Positions 5,684 through 14,112 are shown, counted from the first letter of the stretch. The stretch is DNA of 15,754 nt from an uncultured Ectothiorhodospiraceae bacterium (GCA_947259425.1 CAMYMO010000133.1:1-15754), one strand, 5' to 3'. Notes: generated by a model from the letters alone, not told the origin. Program-made: numbers and translations.

Positions 5684-6439
5684 TTAAACCTCGCTTGAGC
5701 GCCGGGCCCAAAGTAAAGTTTTATCATCGCTGGTAATTGAATGTGTTTCCGGGCGGTTAAATGTTGCTTTTAACGCCGCACTGCCTTTCTCTGAGTCTGT
5801 TTTCTGTAAGTATCTATCAACCGGAATAATAAAATTTGTATCGATGTTCGAAACACCCTGATCAGCAACAAAACTCATCGCCCCATCGCTCATCAGTGCC
5901 AGCACATTACAATAAGGAGAAAATTCTGTAAATCGTATATGTTTAAACCAATGTGGTTCGGTATAAAAAAATGTTTTTGTTGTCGTCGATCCATTTTCCG
6001 GTTTGGACACAATCGCATCCTGCCATTGGTCATTTGTTACGGCTAATGCCAAACCATCGCCAATATGAAAAAACAATCCGATTTCATCCGTTACAATAAC
6101 GCCAACAATGGTTGCATGATAACGAACCATGTCCTCGTCATTAATGACACCGGGTAAGGTGTTACGCGCAGTCTTGATCGCGGTACGAATCCAGAACTCT
6201 AACTCATCTCGATCAGGATGTTGTTCAGTTGTACTGAATTGAATTAAAACTTCTTCACAAATCGTTTTCGAGCCATGTTGGGCACCAAAATCTCCTTCTG
6301 CGGCCGAACCAGCGCCATCACTGACAACGGCAATAAAAACGCCATCATGTTTTTGCCAATAAAAGGCATCCTGACAGGCGTTACCATAAGCCGTATGTGA
6401 AAAGCCGCCTACTGAAGCTGCGGCCACCTTCCAATCCAT
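5684..6439 (-). CDS. PP2C-type serine/threonine protein phosphatase
   Basis: A 251-residue PPM/PP2C-family metal-dependent phosphatase, predicted soluble and cytoplasmic. It keeps the metal-binding aspartates and surrounding motifs in order: ACQDAF (Asp24), VVSDGAGSAAEG (Asp41), HATIVGVIV (108-116), HIGDG (Asp128), LMSDGA (Asp185) and SDDKTLLWA (Asp238/Asp239), so it should be active. No extra domain is present. It resembles the stand-alone PP2C type often found beside a von Willebrand protein and a kinase, but neither is here, so its substrate kinase must be elsewhere. It sits between the Nudix gene (24 bases upstream) and the DUF3301 gene (2 bases downstream), implying one transcript. The ribosome site is weak. 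Confidence 0.9.
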   Translation of the reverse strand: MDWKVAAASVGGFSHTAYGNACQDAFYWQKHDGVFIAVVSDGAGSAAEGDFGAQHGSKTICEEVLIQFSTTEQHPDRDELEFWIRTAIKTARNTLPGVINDEDMVRYHATIVGVIVTDEIGLFFHIGDGLALAVTNDQWQDAIVSKPENGSTTTKTFFYTEPHWFKHIRFTEFSPYCNVLALMSDGAMSFVADQGVSNIDTNFIIPVDRYLQKTDSEKGSAALKATFNRPETHSITSDDKTLLWARRSSEV

Positions 6440-6463
6440 TGCTATAATTTCTCATACATAGTA

Positions 6464-6946
6464 TTAAACCGTTAAATACTTTTTTATAACCGATTGAGCA
6501 AACTCAGGATACGAGAACATATATTCTAAAATTTCCTGTTCATCAAATAATTTAAAAGCTTCAAGCTCATTATTTAGCCTGACGCTTCCTGTTGCCATTA
6601 CTGAAAAAACAATCAACAGCTGATTTTTTTTATTAAATATAAAATGTCCGACAAATTTATCGATCTGTGCATCCAGGCCTAACTCTTCCTTCACCTCACG
6701 TAATACCGCAATGTCAGGTTGCTCGCGACTTTCCAGATATCCGCTAACAAAAGAATAGCGCCCATCAGGCCACGCTGCATTTTGAGCCAGTAAAATCTTA
6801 TTATTATACTTTACAATGGCTGCGACGACCGGTACTGGATTATCCCAGTTAATATAATGACATTGGCTTTGTTCGCAGACATAACGATCGACACCGTCGA
6901 TAGTTTTTTTACTTATTTGCTCACCGCATTGTGGACAAAAATTCAT
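6464..6946 (-). CDS. Zinc-ribbon Nudix hydrolase
   Basis: A 160-residue Nudix-family pyrophosphohydrolase with an N-terminal zinc ribbon. The ribbon uses CPQC (Cys4, Cys7) and C-x4-C (Cys24, Cys29), followed by the linker DNPVPVVAAIV. The Nudix box G-x5-E-x7-RE-U-x-EE-x-G-U is complete at residues 69-91 (GYLESRE, then REVKEELGL), so magnesium-dependent catalysis is expected. It resembles NudC-like or NUDT14-type zinc-ribbon members, but lacks the large N-terminal part of NudC; the substrate, likely a nucleoside diphosphate derivative, cannot be fixed. The start ATG lies four bases after the channel stop codon, which favours translational coupling; longer in-frame starts would overlap that gene. 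Confidence 0.88.
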   Translation of the reverse strand: MNFCPQCGEQISKKTIDGVDRYVCEQSQCHYINWDNPVPVVAAIVKYNNKILLAQNAAWPDGRYSFVSGYLESREQPDIAVLREVKEELGLDAQIDKFVGHFIFNKKNQLLIVFSVMATGSVRLNNELEAFKLFDEQEILEYMFSYPEFAQSVIKKYLTV

Positions 6947-6950
6947 TCTA

Positions 6951-7490
6951 TCAATCTTGCTTTTGTTCGGTGGCCACTGTATCGGTTTCACCATTAAATA
7001 CAATGATAGGATCGGTAAATAATTTTGCGTTGGGGATCAGAATTTTTTGCCCATCTGAACTTAATATTGTATAACGCAAATCTATCCCAACTACCTCACC
7101 TTCGAAACTACCAACCTTAATGACGTTACCAATCTGGAAAGGCCGGTAAAGAAGTATTAGTACACCGGACAGTAAATTGGAAATGGTATCTTTTAAGGCA
7201 AAACCCAAGGCAAAACCGGTTAATCCTAATCCCGCCACCATCGCTGAGATATTTACACCTAATGTTCCAAATGCGGTTAGTAGTGCAAGCACGAAGAGAG
7301 TAATTCGATTTGTGCGACGAACCAGTGAGACAAGATGTGGATCCAAGTCAAATCGAGACTGACTTGAGTTGATAATTTTAGTAATAGCACGGTTGAGAAT
7401 ATAAAAAGCGAGAAGAATACCGATAGCAATACCGATATTTGGGGCCCAATTCATGAATAGCTCGATTAATCCTTCCTCTGTCTTCTCCAT
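6951..7490 (-). CDS. Short MscS-family mechanosensitive channel
   Basis: A 179-residue MscS-like inner-membrane channel. Three helices are visible: about 17-37, 62-80 and the pore-lining third helix, 82-115, with the glycine/alanine pattern AGLGLTGFALGFALKD and SNLLSGVLILL. The beta domain follows (RPFQIGNVIKV, FEGEVVGIDLRYT, DGQKILIPNAKLF). The protein then stops with a polar tail. E. coli MscS has 286 residues, so the C-terminal alpha-beta vestibule is missing; short forms of this kind exist and the frame is intact, so it is not obviously broken. It is the first gene of the channel-Nudix-phosphatase-DUF3301 operon. No Shine-Dalgarno is visible, and its promoter must lie in the short gap after the htpG terminator. 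Confidence 0.88.
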   Translation of the reverse strand: MEKTEEGLIELFMNWAPNIGIAIGILLAFYILNRAITKIINSSQSRFDLDPHLVSLVRRTNRITLFVLALLTAFGTLGVNISAMVAGLGLTGFALGFALKDTISNLLSGVLILLYRPFQIGNVIKVGSFEGEVVGIDLRYTILSSDGQKILIPNAKLFTDPIIVFNGETDTVATEQKQD

Positions 7491-7536
7491 GGTGTCAATG
7501 ATATATTGATTTCAGTTTAAACGTAAAGCTTAAACA

Positions 7537-7577
7537 CAAAAAAAGGCGGCCCGAGATAACCGTACTCAGGGCCGCCG
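7537..7577 (-). terminator. Intrinsic terminator of htpG
   Basis: On the minus strand GGCGGCCC-type arms (7569-7576 and 7545-7552) pair over eight bases, extended by CTC/GAG past one bulged base, with a nine-base loop. They are followed by a T7-8 tract. It starts 15 bases after the htpG stop codon and separates htpG from the channel operon. Confidence 0.9.
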
Positions 7578-7590
7578 CTACAAGTTCAGT

Positions 7591-9480
7591 TTAACTGGTC
7601 GAGGTCAATAAATCATTCATCCGTTTAACAAATCCAACCGGATCATCCAGTTGCCCACCTTCACTTAACATAGCTTGTTCGTATAACAAGTGAGACCAAT
7701 CACTAAAGCTCTCATCTTCAATCTTATCCTTTAATCTTTGCACAAGCATATGTTCAGGATTTATTTCAAGAATTGGATGTACATCCGGCAGGCTATGCCC
7801 GGCCTGTTTCAGAATCTTTTGCATGCTGACGGCCATATCCTGTTCTTCGACCACCAAACAGGAAGGCGAATCCGTTAACCGATTTGAAATACGGACTTCT
7901 TTGACCGTTTCACCTAAGGTCTCCTTCATTTTCTCTAACAGACTTTTATAATCTTTGCTGGCTTCTTCGGCTTTTTCTTTATCATCCTTATCTTCAAGAT
8001 TACCAAGATCAACTTCGCCTTTCGCTATCGAAGCAAATTTCTTCTCACTGTACTCATCAAGGTAAGACATCATCCATTCATCGACTCGATCGTGCATCAA
8101 TAAGACTTCGATGTCTTTTTTCTTAAATAATTCAAGGTGAGGCGAATTCCTGATCGCATTGTATGATTCGCCGGTTATATAATAAATCTTGTCCTGATCA
8201 GGTTTCATTCGCGCGATGTAATCATCCAGGGATACATTTTGGATATCACTATCATTATTGGTTGAACTAAACCGCATTAGTTTGGCAATTTTCTCTTTAT
8301 TGGCAAAGTCTTCGGCTGGACCTTCTTTGATAACCCGACCAAATTCGGACCAAAATGTTGCGTACTGTTCCTGATCATCCTTAGCCATTTTCTCGAGCAC
8401 GCCAAGGATTCGTTTCACACCACCATTACGAATCGAATCGATATGCTTATTGCGCTGAAGAATTTCTCGAGATACATTTAACGGCAAATCCGAGGAATCA
8501 ACCACACCGCGAACAAATCGTAAATAATTTGGCATTAACTGTTCGGCATCATCCATAATAAAGACGCGCTTTACATAGAGTTTTATTCCATGTCGCTGAT
8601 CTCGTTCAAACAAATCAAACGGTGCGCGTTTTGGTAAATAAAATAACGTCGTATAAGATTGTGTACCTTCGACATGATTATGAATCCAGCTAAGGGGATC
8701 TTCATAATCATGTGATACGTGTTTATAAAATTCCTTGTATTCATCATCCGTTATTTCTGATTTTGACCGTGTCCACAAAGCGGAAGCCTTATTGATGGTT
8801 TCGAACTCATCAGTGTCTTCACCCTTGTCATCCTGTTTACACATCTCAATCGGCAGTGAAATGTGATCTGAATATTTGGTTAGCACACTACGCAATCGAA
8901 AGGATTCAGCAAATTCTTTTTCGTCTTCTCGCAAATGTAAAGTAATGGTCGTTCCACGTTGCGCGCGTTCGATATTTTCAATATTGTATTCACCTTCACC
9001 GCTTGATTCCCAACGCACCGCCTCATCCTTATTCAAACCAGCACGGCGTGTTTCGAGCGTGACATTATCAGCAACGATAAAAGATGAATAGAAACCAACA
9101 CCAAATTGACCAATCATGTTTGAATCTTTGGCCTGATCACCGGTCAGATTCTCTAGAAACTTTTTCGTACCTGAATTAGCAATCGTACCAATGTTTTCCA
9201 TAACCTCTTCACGGCTCATACCAATACCATTATCAGACAGACTGATGGTATTTTTATCCTTATCATACTCGACACGAATCTTTAACTCTGAATCGTCTTC
9301 GTAAAGTTTGTCATTAGACAAGGCCTCGAAGCGTAATTTATCGCAGGCATCGGAAGCGTTGGATATCAATTCTCGAAGAAAAATCTCTTTGTTCGAATAC
9401 AGCGAATGGATCATGAGGTGCAATAACTGCTTTACCTCGGTCTGGAAACTCAAGGTCTCTTTTTTGGTGTCCACACTCAT
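7591..9480 (-). CDS. htpG: Molecular chaperone HtpG (bacterial Hsp90)
   Basis: ATP-dependent dimeric cytoplasmic chaperone, 629 residues against about 624 in E. coli. The N-terminal GHKL ATPase has FLRELISNASDACDKLR (Glu37, Asn41), DNGIGM (83-88), GTIANSGTKKF (98-108) and IGQFGVGFYS (123-132). The middle domain shows LPLNVSREILQ with its catalytic arginine. The C-terminal dimerisation domain ends in NDLLTSTS, without the eukaryotic MEEVD tail, as expected. AAGGAG stands eight bases before the ATG. A near-consensus sigma-32 promoter lies 46 bases upstream, giving heat-shock control. It is monocistronic, ending at its own terminator, so only heat-shock regulation of this single gene is suggested. 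Confidence 0.98.
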   Translation of the reverse strand: MSVDTKKETLSFQTEVKQLLHLMIHSLYSNKEIFLRELISNASDACDKLRFEALSNDKLYEDDSELKIRVEYDKDKNTISLSDNGIGMSREEVMENIGTIANSGTKKFLENLTGDQAKDSNMIGQFGVGFYSSFIVADNVTLETRRAGLNKDEAVRWESSGEGEYNIENIERAQRGTTITLHLREDEKEFAESFRLRSVLTKYSDHISLPIEMCKQDDKGEDTDEFETINKASALWTRSKSEITDDEYKEFYKHVSHDYEDPLSWIHNHVEGTQSYTTLFYLPKRAPFDLFERDQRHGIKLYVKRVFIMDDAEQLMPNYLRFVRGVVDSSDLPLNVSREILQRNKHIDSIRNGGVKRILGVLEKMAKDDQEQYATFWSEFGRVIKEGPAEDFANKEKIAKLMRFSSTNNDSDIQNVSLDDYIARMKPDQDKIYYITGESYNAIRNSPHLELFKKKDIEVLLMHDRVDEWMMSYLDEYSEKKFASIAKGEVDLGNLEDKDDKEKAEEASKDYKSLLEKMKETLGETVKEVRISNRLTDSPSCLVVEEQDMAVSMQKILKQAGHSLPDVHPILEINPEHMLVQRLKDKIEDESFSDWSHLLYEQAMLSEGGQLDDPVGFVKRMNDLLTSTS

Positions 9481-9525
9481 GGGTGGGTCTCCTTAATACT
9501 TATTTATAGAATAGAATTTGAGCTT

Positions 9526-9554
9526 AAATGGGGTCACTAAAATGGGCTTTCAAG
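9526..9554 (-). promoter_or_regulatory. Sigma-32 heat-shock promoter of htpG
   Basis: On the minus strand CTTGAAA (9554-9548), a 14-base spacer and CCCCATTT (9533-9526) match the RpoH consensus CTTGAA-N13-15-CCCCATNT at essentially every position. The predicted start near 9518 leaves a leader of about 38 bases. It lies in the 100-base gap between ppsR and htpG, where no ppsR terminator is apparent. Confidence 0.9.
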
Positions 9555-9580
9555 GCCTTTTTAGCCAGCTGGAGGCTGAT

Positions 9581-10381
9581 TTAAGGTAAATGTAAATGAG
9601 GTAAAATTCGGGTCGCAATCTCCTCAACAGAACGTTGGGTCACTTCACAGGTCGGAATTCGGTTTTCCCGATACAAAATTCCAATCTGACTCACTTCATA
9701 TCTGCATTGTTTGAGCGAGGCATATTCACTATCGGGGCGCCTGAGTTCGCGAATCTGATGTAAGCGCTCAGCCGTTATACTCAAACCAAAAAGGCGGTCA
9801 ACACGTTCAAGCAACGCGTTAGGCAAGCGCATTAACTCGAAATCCTCCTCGACCAAAGGGTAGTTGGCCGCATATACACCATATTGCATCGCCAAATACA
9901 GGCAAGTCGGTGTCTTGCCCGATCGTGACGGTCCGATAAGAATAATATCCGCACGATCGAGATGTTTGGTGGTTATTCCATCATCATTTAATAAGGCAAA
10001 ATTCACCGCATCCATTCGGTGTTCATAGTGCTTATCAGGCCCCTGACCATGGGTATGTCCCAGCGCCGAGCTGGCCTGGGTGTTCAGAATCTCTTCCAAT
10101 GGGGTTAAAAATTCACCCATCAGGTCAAATATATGGGCATTGGCCTTGCTAAGTTTGGCTCGCATCTGTCCATCAACCAGGGTACTAAAAATCAGCGGCC
10201 TAGCCTCGTCTTCATTTTCATTGATGGTTTGGCACAGGTTCTCTACCTTATTTAATGAGTCAATATATCGCAATGTGATGTACTCAAATTTCAATTCCTG
10301 GAATTGTGACAACAGGCTATGCCCCAACGCCTCAACGGTAATGCCGGTACTGTCCGATATAAAATAAACTTGTCGCTTCAT
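9581..10381 (-). CDS. ppsR: PEP synthase regulatory protein (kinase/pyrophosphorylase, DUF299)
   Basis: Bifunctional regulator of phosphoenolpyruvate synthase: it inactivates PpsA by ADP-dependent phosphorylation of a threonine beside the catalytic histidine, and reactivates it by phosphate-dependent pyrophosphorolysis. The protein is 266 residues. It opens with the family start KRQVYFISDSTGITVEALGH (residues 2-21) and carries the nucleotide loop GPSRSGKTPT (150-159), followed by LYLAMQYG. The later LRRPDSEYASL and IPTCEVTQRSVEEIA match the family. The start is set at the ATG before KRQVYF; GGAGGAG lies about 12 bases upstream, a long spacing, and in-frame ATGs at 10402 and 10408 are alternatives adding seven or nine residues. 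It diverges from its target gene ppsA. Confidence 0.95.
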   Translation of the reverse strand: MKRQVYFISDSTGITVEALGHSLLSQFQELKFEYITLRYIDSLNKVENLCQTINENEDEARPLIFSTLVDGQMRAKLSKANAHIFDLMGEFLTPLEEILNTQASSALGHTHGQGPDKHYEHRMDAVNFALLNDDGITTKHLDRADIILIGPSRSGKTPTCLYLAMQYGVYAANYPLVEEDFELMRLPNALLERVDRLFGLSITAERLHQIRELRRPDSEYASLKQCRYEVSQIGILYRENRIPTCEVTQRSVEEIATRILPHLHLP

Positions 10382-10448
10382 ATTTTTGTCACACTCCTCC
10401 ATAATCATAGTCGCCTCAAATTAAGTTACCAGAATAAACGGAATTTGT

Positions 10449-10484
10449 ATGTCACTAGTCAATAAAATCGATTCAGTACGATGA
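10449..10484 (+). CDS. Eleven-codon ORF overlapping the ppsA start (leader peptide or frameshifted N-terminus)
   Basis: ATG at 10449 reads MSLVNKIDSVR and stops at TGA (10482-10484), which overlaps the ppsA ATG as ATGA. A weak GGA lies six bases before it. ppsA itself has no Shine-Dalgarno, so re-initiation from this ORF is possible. The residues also resemble the missing first residues of PpsA. Evidence is positional only. Confidence 0.3.
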   Translation: MSLVNKIDSVR

Positions 10485-12850
10485 TACGTTGGTTTGAAAC
10501 ACTGGGTATGGATGATATCGCTATCGTTGGCGGTAAAAATGCCTCACTAGGTGAAATGATCCAGGGGCTGGCTAGCCGCGGTGTGCTTGTTCCCGGTGGT
10601 TTTGCCACCACCGCAGCGGCTTATCAAACTTTCCTCAAAACCAATGATCTCGATACTAAAATACATCGCCAATTAGATCAGCTGGATGTCAGCGATGTAA
10701 CCGCGTTATCAAAAACCGGGCAAGCGATACGACAATCGATTATGGCGCAGGATTTTAGTGACGAATTTGTTGCCTGCATCACAGACGCCTATCACTCATT
10801 AACCGAACGCTATGGGCAAGAATCTACTTACGCCGTACGCTCGTCGGCGACAGCAGAAGATCTTCCCGATGCGTCCTTTGCCGGACAACAAGAAACCTAT
10901 TTAAACATCAAAGGGCTCGACAATCTTCTGCTAGCAATTAAAGAAGTGTTTAGTTCACTGTTTAATGATCGTGCCATTGCCTATCGTGTACACCAGGGTT
11001 TCGATCACCGGCAAGTTTCGCTTTCTGCCGGCATACAAAAAATGGTACGCAGTGATTTGGCAAGCAGTGGCGTGATGTTTTCAATCGACACTGAATCCGG
11101 TTTTGAAAATGCAGTGTTTATCACTTCAGCCTACGGGCTCGGTGAAACCGTGGTACAAGGCGCAGTCAACCCGGATGAATTCTACGTTTATAAACCAAGT
11201 TTAGAAAAAAATCGGCCAGCGATAATTCGTCGCAGTTTAGGTGATAAGGGTATACGCATGGTGTATGGCGAATCGCATAGCCACCAGGCCGCAACGCTTA
11301 CCCAGCCGGTAGAAGAAGCGTTGCAATTGCAATTCTCTATTAACGATGACGAAGTCCATGAGCTGGCCAATATTGCCGTCACTATCGAAGAATATTATGG
11401 CCGCCCGATGGATATTGAGTGGGCTAAAGATGGTCACGATCAAAAGTTATATATAGTACAAGCTCGTCCCGAAACGGTCAGCAGTCAGACCAATAAACAA
11501 GTTTTGATTCGATATGAGTTGACAGAAAAAAGTGATGTGTTGATCACCGGTCGCAGCATTGGCCAACGCATTGGCGCGGGTAAAGCCAAAATCATTAAAG
11601 ACGTCACCGAAATTAATCGTGTTAATGAAGGTGATGTATTGGTAACTGACATGACTGACCCCGATTGGGAACCCATCATGAAAAAGGCCGCGGCAATTGT
11701 CACCAATCGAGGTGGGCGAACCTGCCATGCTGCCATTATTGCTCGCGAGTTAGGAATCCCGGCGATTGTCGGTACCGGCAATGCAACTAAAATTATCAAC
11801 GACACACAGCCGGTAACCGTGTGTTGTGCGAAAGGCGACACCGGGCTGGTTTTTGATGGTGAACTCGATTATAAAATTAACCAGATCAACCTGGAGAGTA
11901 TGCCTGAATTACCAATAAAAATTAAAATGAATGTGGCCAGCCCGGATCGTGCCTTCAGTTTTCAATCAATACCGAATGATGGTGTTGGGTTAGCAAGACT
12001 CGAATTTATCATTAACCGAAACATCGGCATTCATCCTTTAGCCTTATTAAATTATGGTGAACTGGATCCTGCTCTTAAAGAAACCATCAGGCCCCTTATC
12101 GCTGGCTATTCGAGTCCCACTGATTACTATATCGAAAAATTAACCGAAGGTATCGCCATAATCGCGGCTGCGTTCTCTCCCAAACCTATCATCGTACGAC
12201 TATCTGATTTTAAATCAAATGAGTACGCAAATTTAATAGGTGGTCAGCTTTACGAAATGGAGGAAGAAAATCCGATGCTGGGTTTTCGCGGAGCATCCCG
12301 TTATATCAGTGACTATTTTAAACAATGCTTCGAACTGGAATGCGAGGCCATAAAACGGGTTCGAAATAAGATAGGCCTGGATAATATTGACATCATGATC
12401 CCCTTTGTTCGTACCGTGAATGAAGCGGAACAAGTCGTCAAACTACTTGAAGATAATGGTTTAAAACGCGGAGAACATGGCTTACGTATTATCATGATGT
12501 GCGAAGTCCCCTCTAATGCCTTATTAGCGGAAGAATTCTTGCAATACTTCGACGGTTTCTCGATTGGATCAAATGATTTAACTCAACTCACGCTGGCAAT
12601 GGATCGCGACAGCGCATTGGTTGCCAGTGCCTTTGATGAACGCAATCCGGCGGTTAAGAAATTATTGGCGATGACTATCCAGGCCTGCAAGAATCACAAT
12701 AAATATATCGGAATTTGTGGTCAGGGCCCATCTGATCATCCTGACCTGGCGTTGTGGTTGGTAGAACAAGGCATCAGTTCTATTTCGTTAAACCCTGATT
12801 CCGTGGTTTCAACCTGGTTGTATATTGCCAAAGCATTGGGAACCAAATAA
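10481..12850 (+). CDS. ppsA: Phosphoenolpyruvate synthase
   Basis: Converts pyruvate, ATP and water to phosphoenolpyruvate, AMP and phosphate for gluconeogenesis; cytoplasmic. The 789 residues show all domains. The N-terminal ATP-binding part has GGKNASLGEM (18-27) and YAVRSSATAEDLPDASFAGQ (117-136). The central phosphohistidine domain has GGRTCHAAIIARELGIPA with catalytic His416, and Thr414 is the expected PpsR target. The C-terminal PEP/pyruvate domain has GLARLEFI, VRLSDFKSNEYANL, ENPMLGFRGASRY, SIGSNDLTQLTLAMDRD and ICGQGPSDHPDLA with Cys746. The chosen ATG has no Shine-Dalgarno and the protein starts about ten residues shorter than many relatives; an out-of-frame 11-codon ORF ends exactly at this start. 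Divergent ppsR regulates the enzyme. Confidence 0.97.
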   Translation: MIRWFETLGMDDIAIVGGKNASLGEMIQGLASRGVLVPGGFATTAAAYQTFLKTNDLDTKIHRQLDQLDVSDVTALSKTGQAIRQSIMAQDFSDEFVACITDAYHSLTERYGQESTYAVRSSATAEDLPDASFAGQQETYLNIKGLDNLLLAIKEVFSSLFNDRAIAYRVHQGFDHRQVSLSAGIQKMVRSDLASSGVMFSIDTESGFENAVFITSAYGLGETVVQGAVNPDEFYVYKPSLEKNRPAIIRRSLGDKGIRMVYGESHSHQAATLTQPVEEALQLQFSINDDEVHELANIAVTIEEYYGRPMDIEWAKDGHDQKLYIVQARPETVSSQTNKQVLIRYELTEKSDVLITGRSIGQRIGAGKAKIIKDVTEINRVNEGDVLVTDMTDPDWEPIMKKAAAIVTNRGGRTCHAAIIARELGIPAIVGTGNATKIINDTQPVTVCCAKGDTGLVFDGELDYKINQINLESMPELPIKIKMNVASPDRAFSFQSIPNDGVGLARLEFIINRNIGIHPLALLNYGELDPALKETIRPLIAGYSSPTDYYIEKLTEGIAIIAAAFSPKPIIVRLSDFKSNEYANLIGGQLYEMEEENPMLGFRGASRYISDYFKQCFELECEAIKRVRNKIGLDNIDIMIPFVRTVNEAEQVVKLLEDNGLKRGEHGLRIIMMCEVPSNALLAEEFLQYFDGFSIGSNDLTQLTLAMDRDSALVASAFDERNPAVKKLLAMTIQACKNHNKYIGICGQGPSDHPDLALWLVEQGISSISLNPDSVVSTWLYIAKALGTK

Positions 12851-12888
12851 CCCGGCAAGCAGATTATTCAGTTCCAAGACAATTTAAA

Positions 12889-14064
12889 TCAAGCGGCTGC
12901 TTTCGCGGCATCGACGGCAACACCTGAATTAATTTTTGCCCCCATATCGGATAGCACGGTATCCAATGCACTTAAACATAATTCGATATTCGTCATTGAA
13001 CTGCTACTACCCATCAAACCAATACGCCAAACTTTACCGGCTAACGCACCCAAACCCGCACCAATCTCAAGATTAAAATCTTTTAATAATCGTGTGCGCA
13101 CAGCGGCATCATCTGCCCCCTCTGGAATGGTCACTGCGTTAAGTTGAGGTAAACGATCTTTTTCCGCGACAACAAAATTAATCCCCATCGCTTCCAAACC
13201 GGCGCGTAAAGCCAGGTGATTGTTTTGGTGACGAGCCCAGGCATTTTCTAATCCTTCTTCTTGCAACATTACCAATGATTCATGTAAGCCATATAAATTA
13301 TTAACCGGTGCAGTATGATGATAAGCGCGTTTTGCACCCCCCCCCCAATAGCCCATCACCAGATTCAGATCCAGGAACCAGCTTTGGACTTTCGTTTTGC
13401 GGTTTTGAATGACCTCAGCGGCTCTTGCGCTGAAACTGACCGGTGATAATCCGGGAGGTGCCGACAAACATTTTTGGGTACCCGAATAGATTGCATCGAT
13501 TTTCCATTCATCGACTTTTAACGGCGTTCCGGCTAATGAAGTCACAGCATCAACGATAGTCAAACAATCATGCTGGTGGGCCAATTCGACTAATGTTTTT
13601 GCATCGGACTGAGCACCCGTTGAGGTTTCAGCATGAACAAAGGCGAGCAGTTTCGCATCTGGATTAGCCTTTAATGCCGCTTCGACTTTATTTGGATCAA
13701 CAACCTTACCCCAATCATCCTCAACCATAACGGCCGTGGCGCCACAACGTTCAACATTTTCTTTCATTCGACCGCCGAACACACCGTTTTGACAGACAAT
13801 GGCTTTATCGCCTGGCTCGAGTAAATTCATAAAGCAGGTTTCCATTCCGGCTGAGCCTGGAGCAGAAACCGGCATGGTTAATTCATTTTTGGTTTGAAAG
13901 GCATATTGTAATAAACCTTTCATTTCATCCATCATGCCAACAAATGCAGGATCCAGGTGACCAATGGTAGGTCGAGCTAATGCGTGTAATACACGTTCAC
14001 TGACATCTGAGGGACCCGGCCCCATTAAAGTGCGTTGCGGTGGAATAAAAGATTTTACTGTCAT
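12889..14064 (-). CDS. Class V aminotransferase (alanine/serine-glyoxylate type)
   Basis: PLP-dependent cytoplasmic aminotransferase of 391 residues, fold type I class V. It resembles alanine-glyoxylate and serine-glyoxylate aminotransferases, which move an amino group to glyoxylate to give glycine. Motifs: TLMGPGPSDVSERVL near the start, SAPGSAGMET, FVHAETSTGA, VDAVTSLAG (Asp172 binds the pyridine nitrogen), SGTQKCLSAPPGLSPV with PLP lysine Lys198, and KRAYHHTAPVN. The start ATG has AAGG about nine bases upstream; a longer frame to 14130 lacks a ribosome site and runs through the promoter. An uninterrupted run of ten G (13337-13346) encodes Gly-Gly-Gly beside Trp240. A good sigma-70 promoter lies upstream. 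The preferred amino donor (alanine or serine) cannot be read from sequence. Confidence 0.9.
   Translation of the reverse strand: MTVKSFIPPQRTLMGPGPSDVSERVLHALARPTIGHLDPAFVGMMDEMKGLLQYAFQTKNELTMPVSAPGSAGMETCFMNLLEPGDKAIVCQNGVFGGRMKENVERCGATAVMVEDDWGKVVDPNKVEAALKANPDAKLLAFVHAETSTGAQSDAKTLVELAHQHDCLTIVDAVTSLAGTPLKVDEWKIDAIYSGTQKCLSAPPGLSPVSFSARAAEVIQNRKTKVQSWFLDLNLVMGYWGGGAKRAYHHTAPVNNLYGLHESLVMLQEEGLENAWARHQNNHLALRAGLEAMGINFVVAEKDRLPQLNAVTIPEGADDAAVRTRLLKDFNLEIGAGLGALAGKVWRIGLMGSSSSMTNIELCLSALDTVLSDMGAKINSGVAVDAAKAAA
13337..13346 (-). repeat. Ten-base poly-G tract inside the aminotransferase gene
   Basis: Ten C on the plus strand (ten G in the coding strand) encode three glycines just after Trp240. 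Tracts of this length slip readily in replication, and also in sequencing. The present length keeps the frame intact. Confidence 0.85.
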
Positions 14065-14112
14065 GTCGAAATACCTTCGTTGATTTTTACTAGCCGTATA
14101 ACCAAGCGCGGG

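Noticed and set aside
9541..9580. AAGGCCTT and AGCC/GGCT repeats as a ppsR terminator
   Set aside because: Stems are about four pairs and the T/A tracts are on the wrong side for a minus-strand transcript; part of the region is the htpG promoter.
11485..11841. Minus-strand frames opposite ppsA
   Set aside because: They mirror the conserved phosphohistidine domain of ppsA and have no ribosome site or recognisable domain.
13284..13311. GTAAGC-N16-CGGTGC inside the aminotransferase gene as another target of the ECF sigma
   Set aside because: The -10 part does not match GGTCT and the site lies in the middle of a coding region with no plus-strand gene after it.
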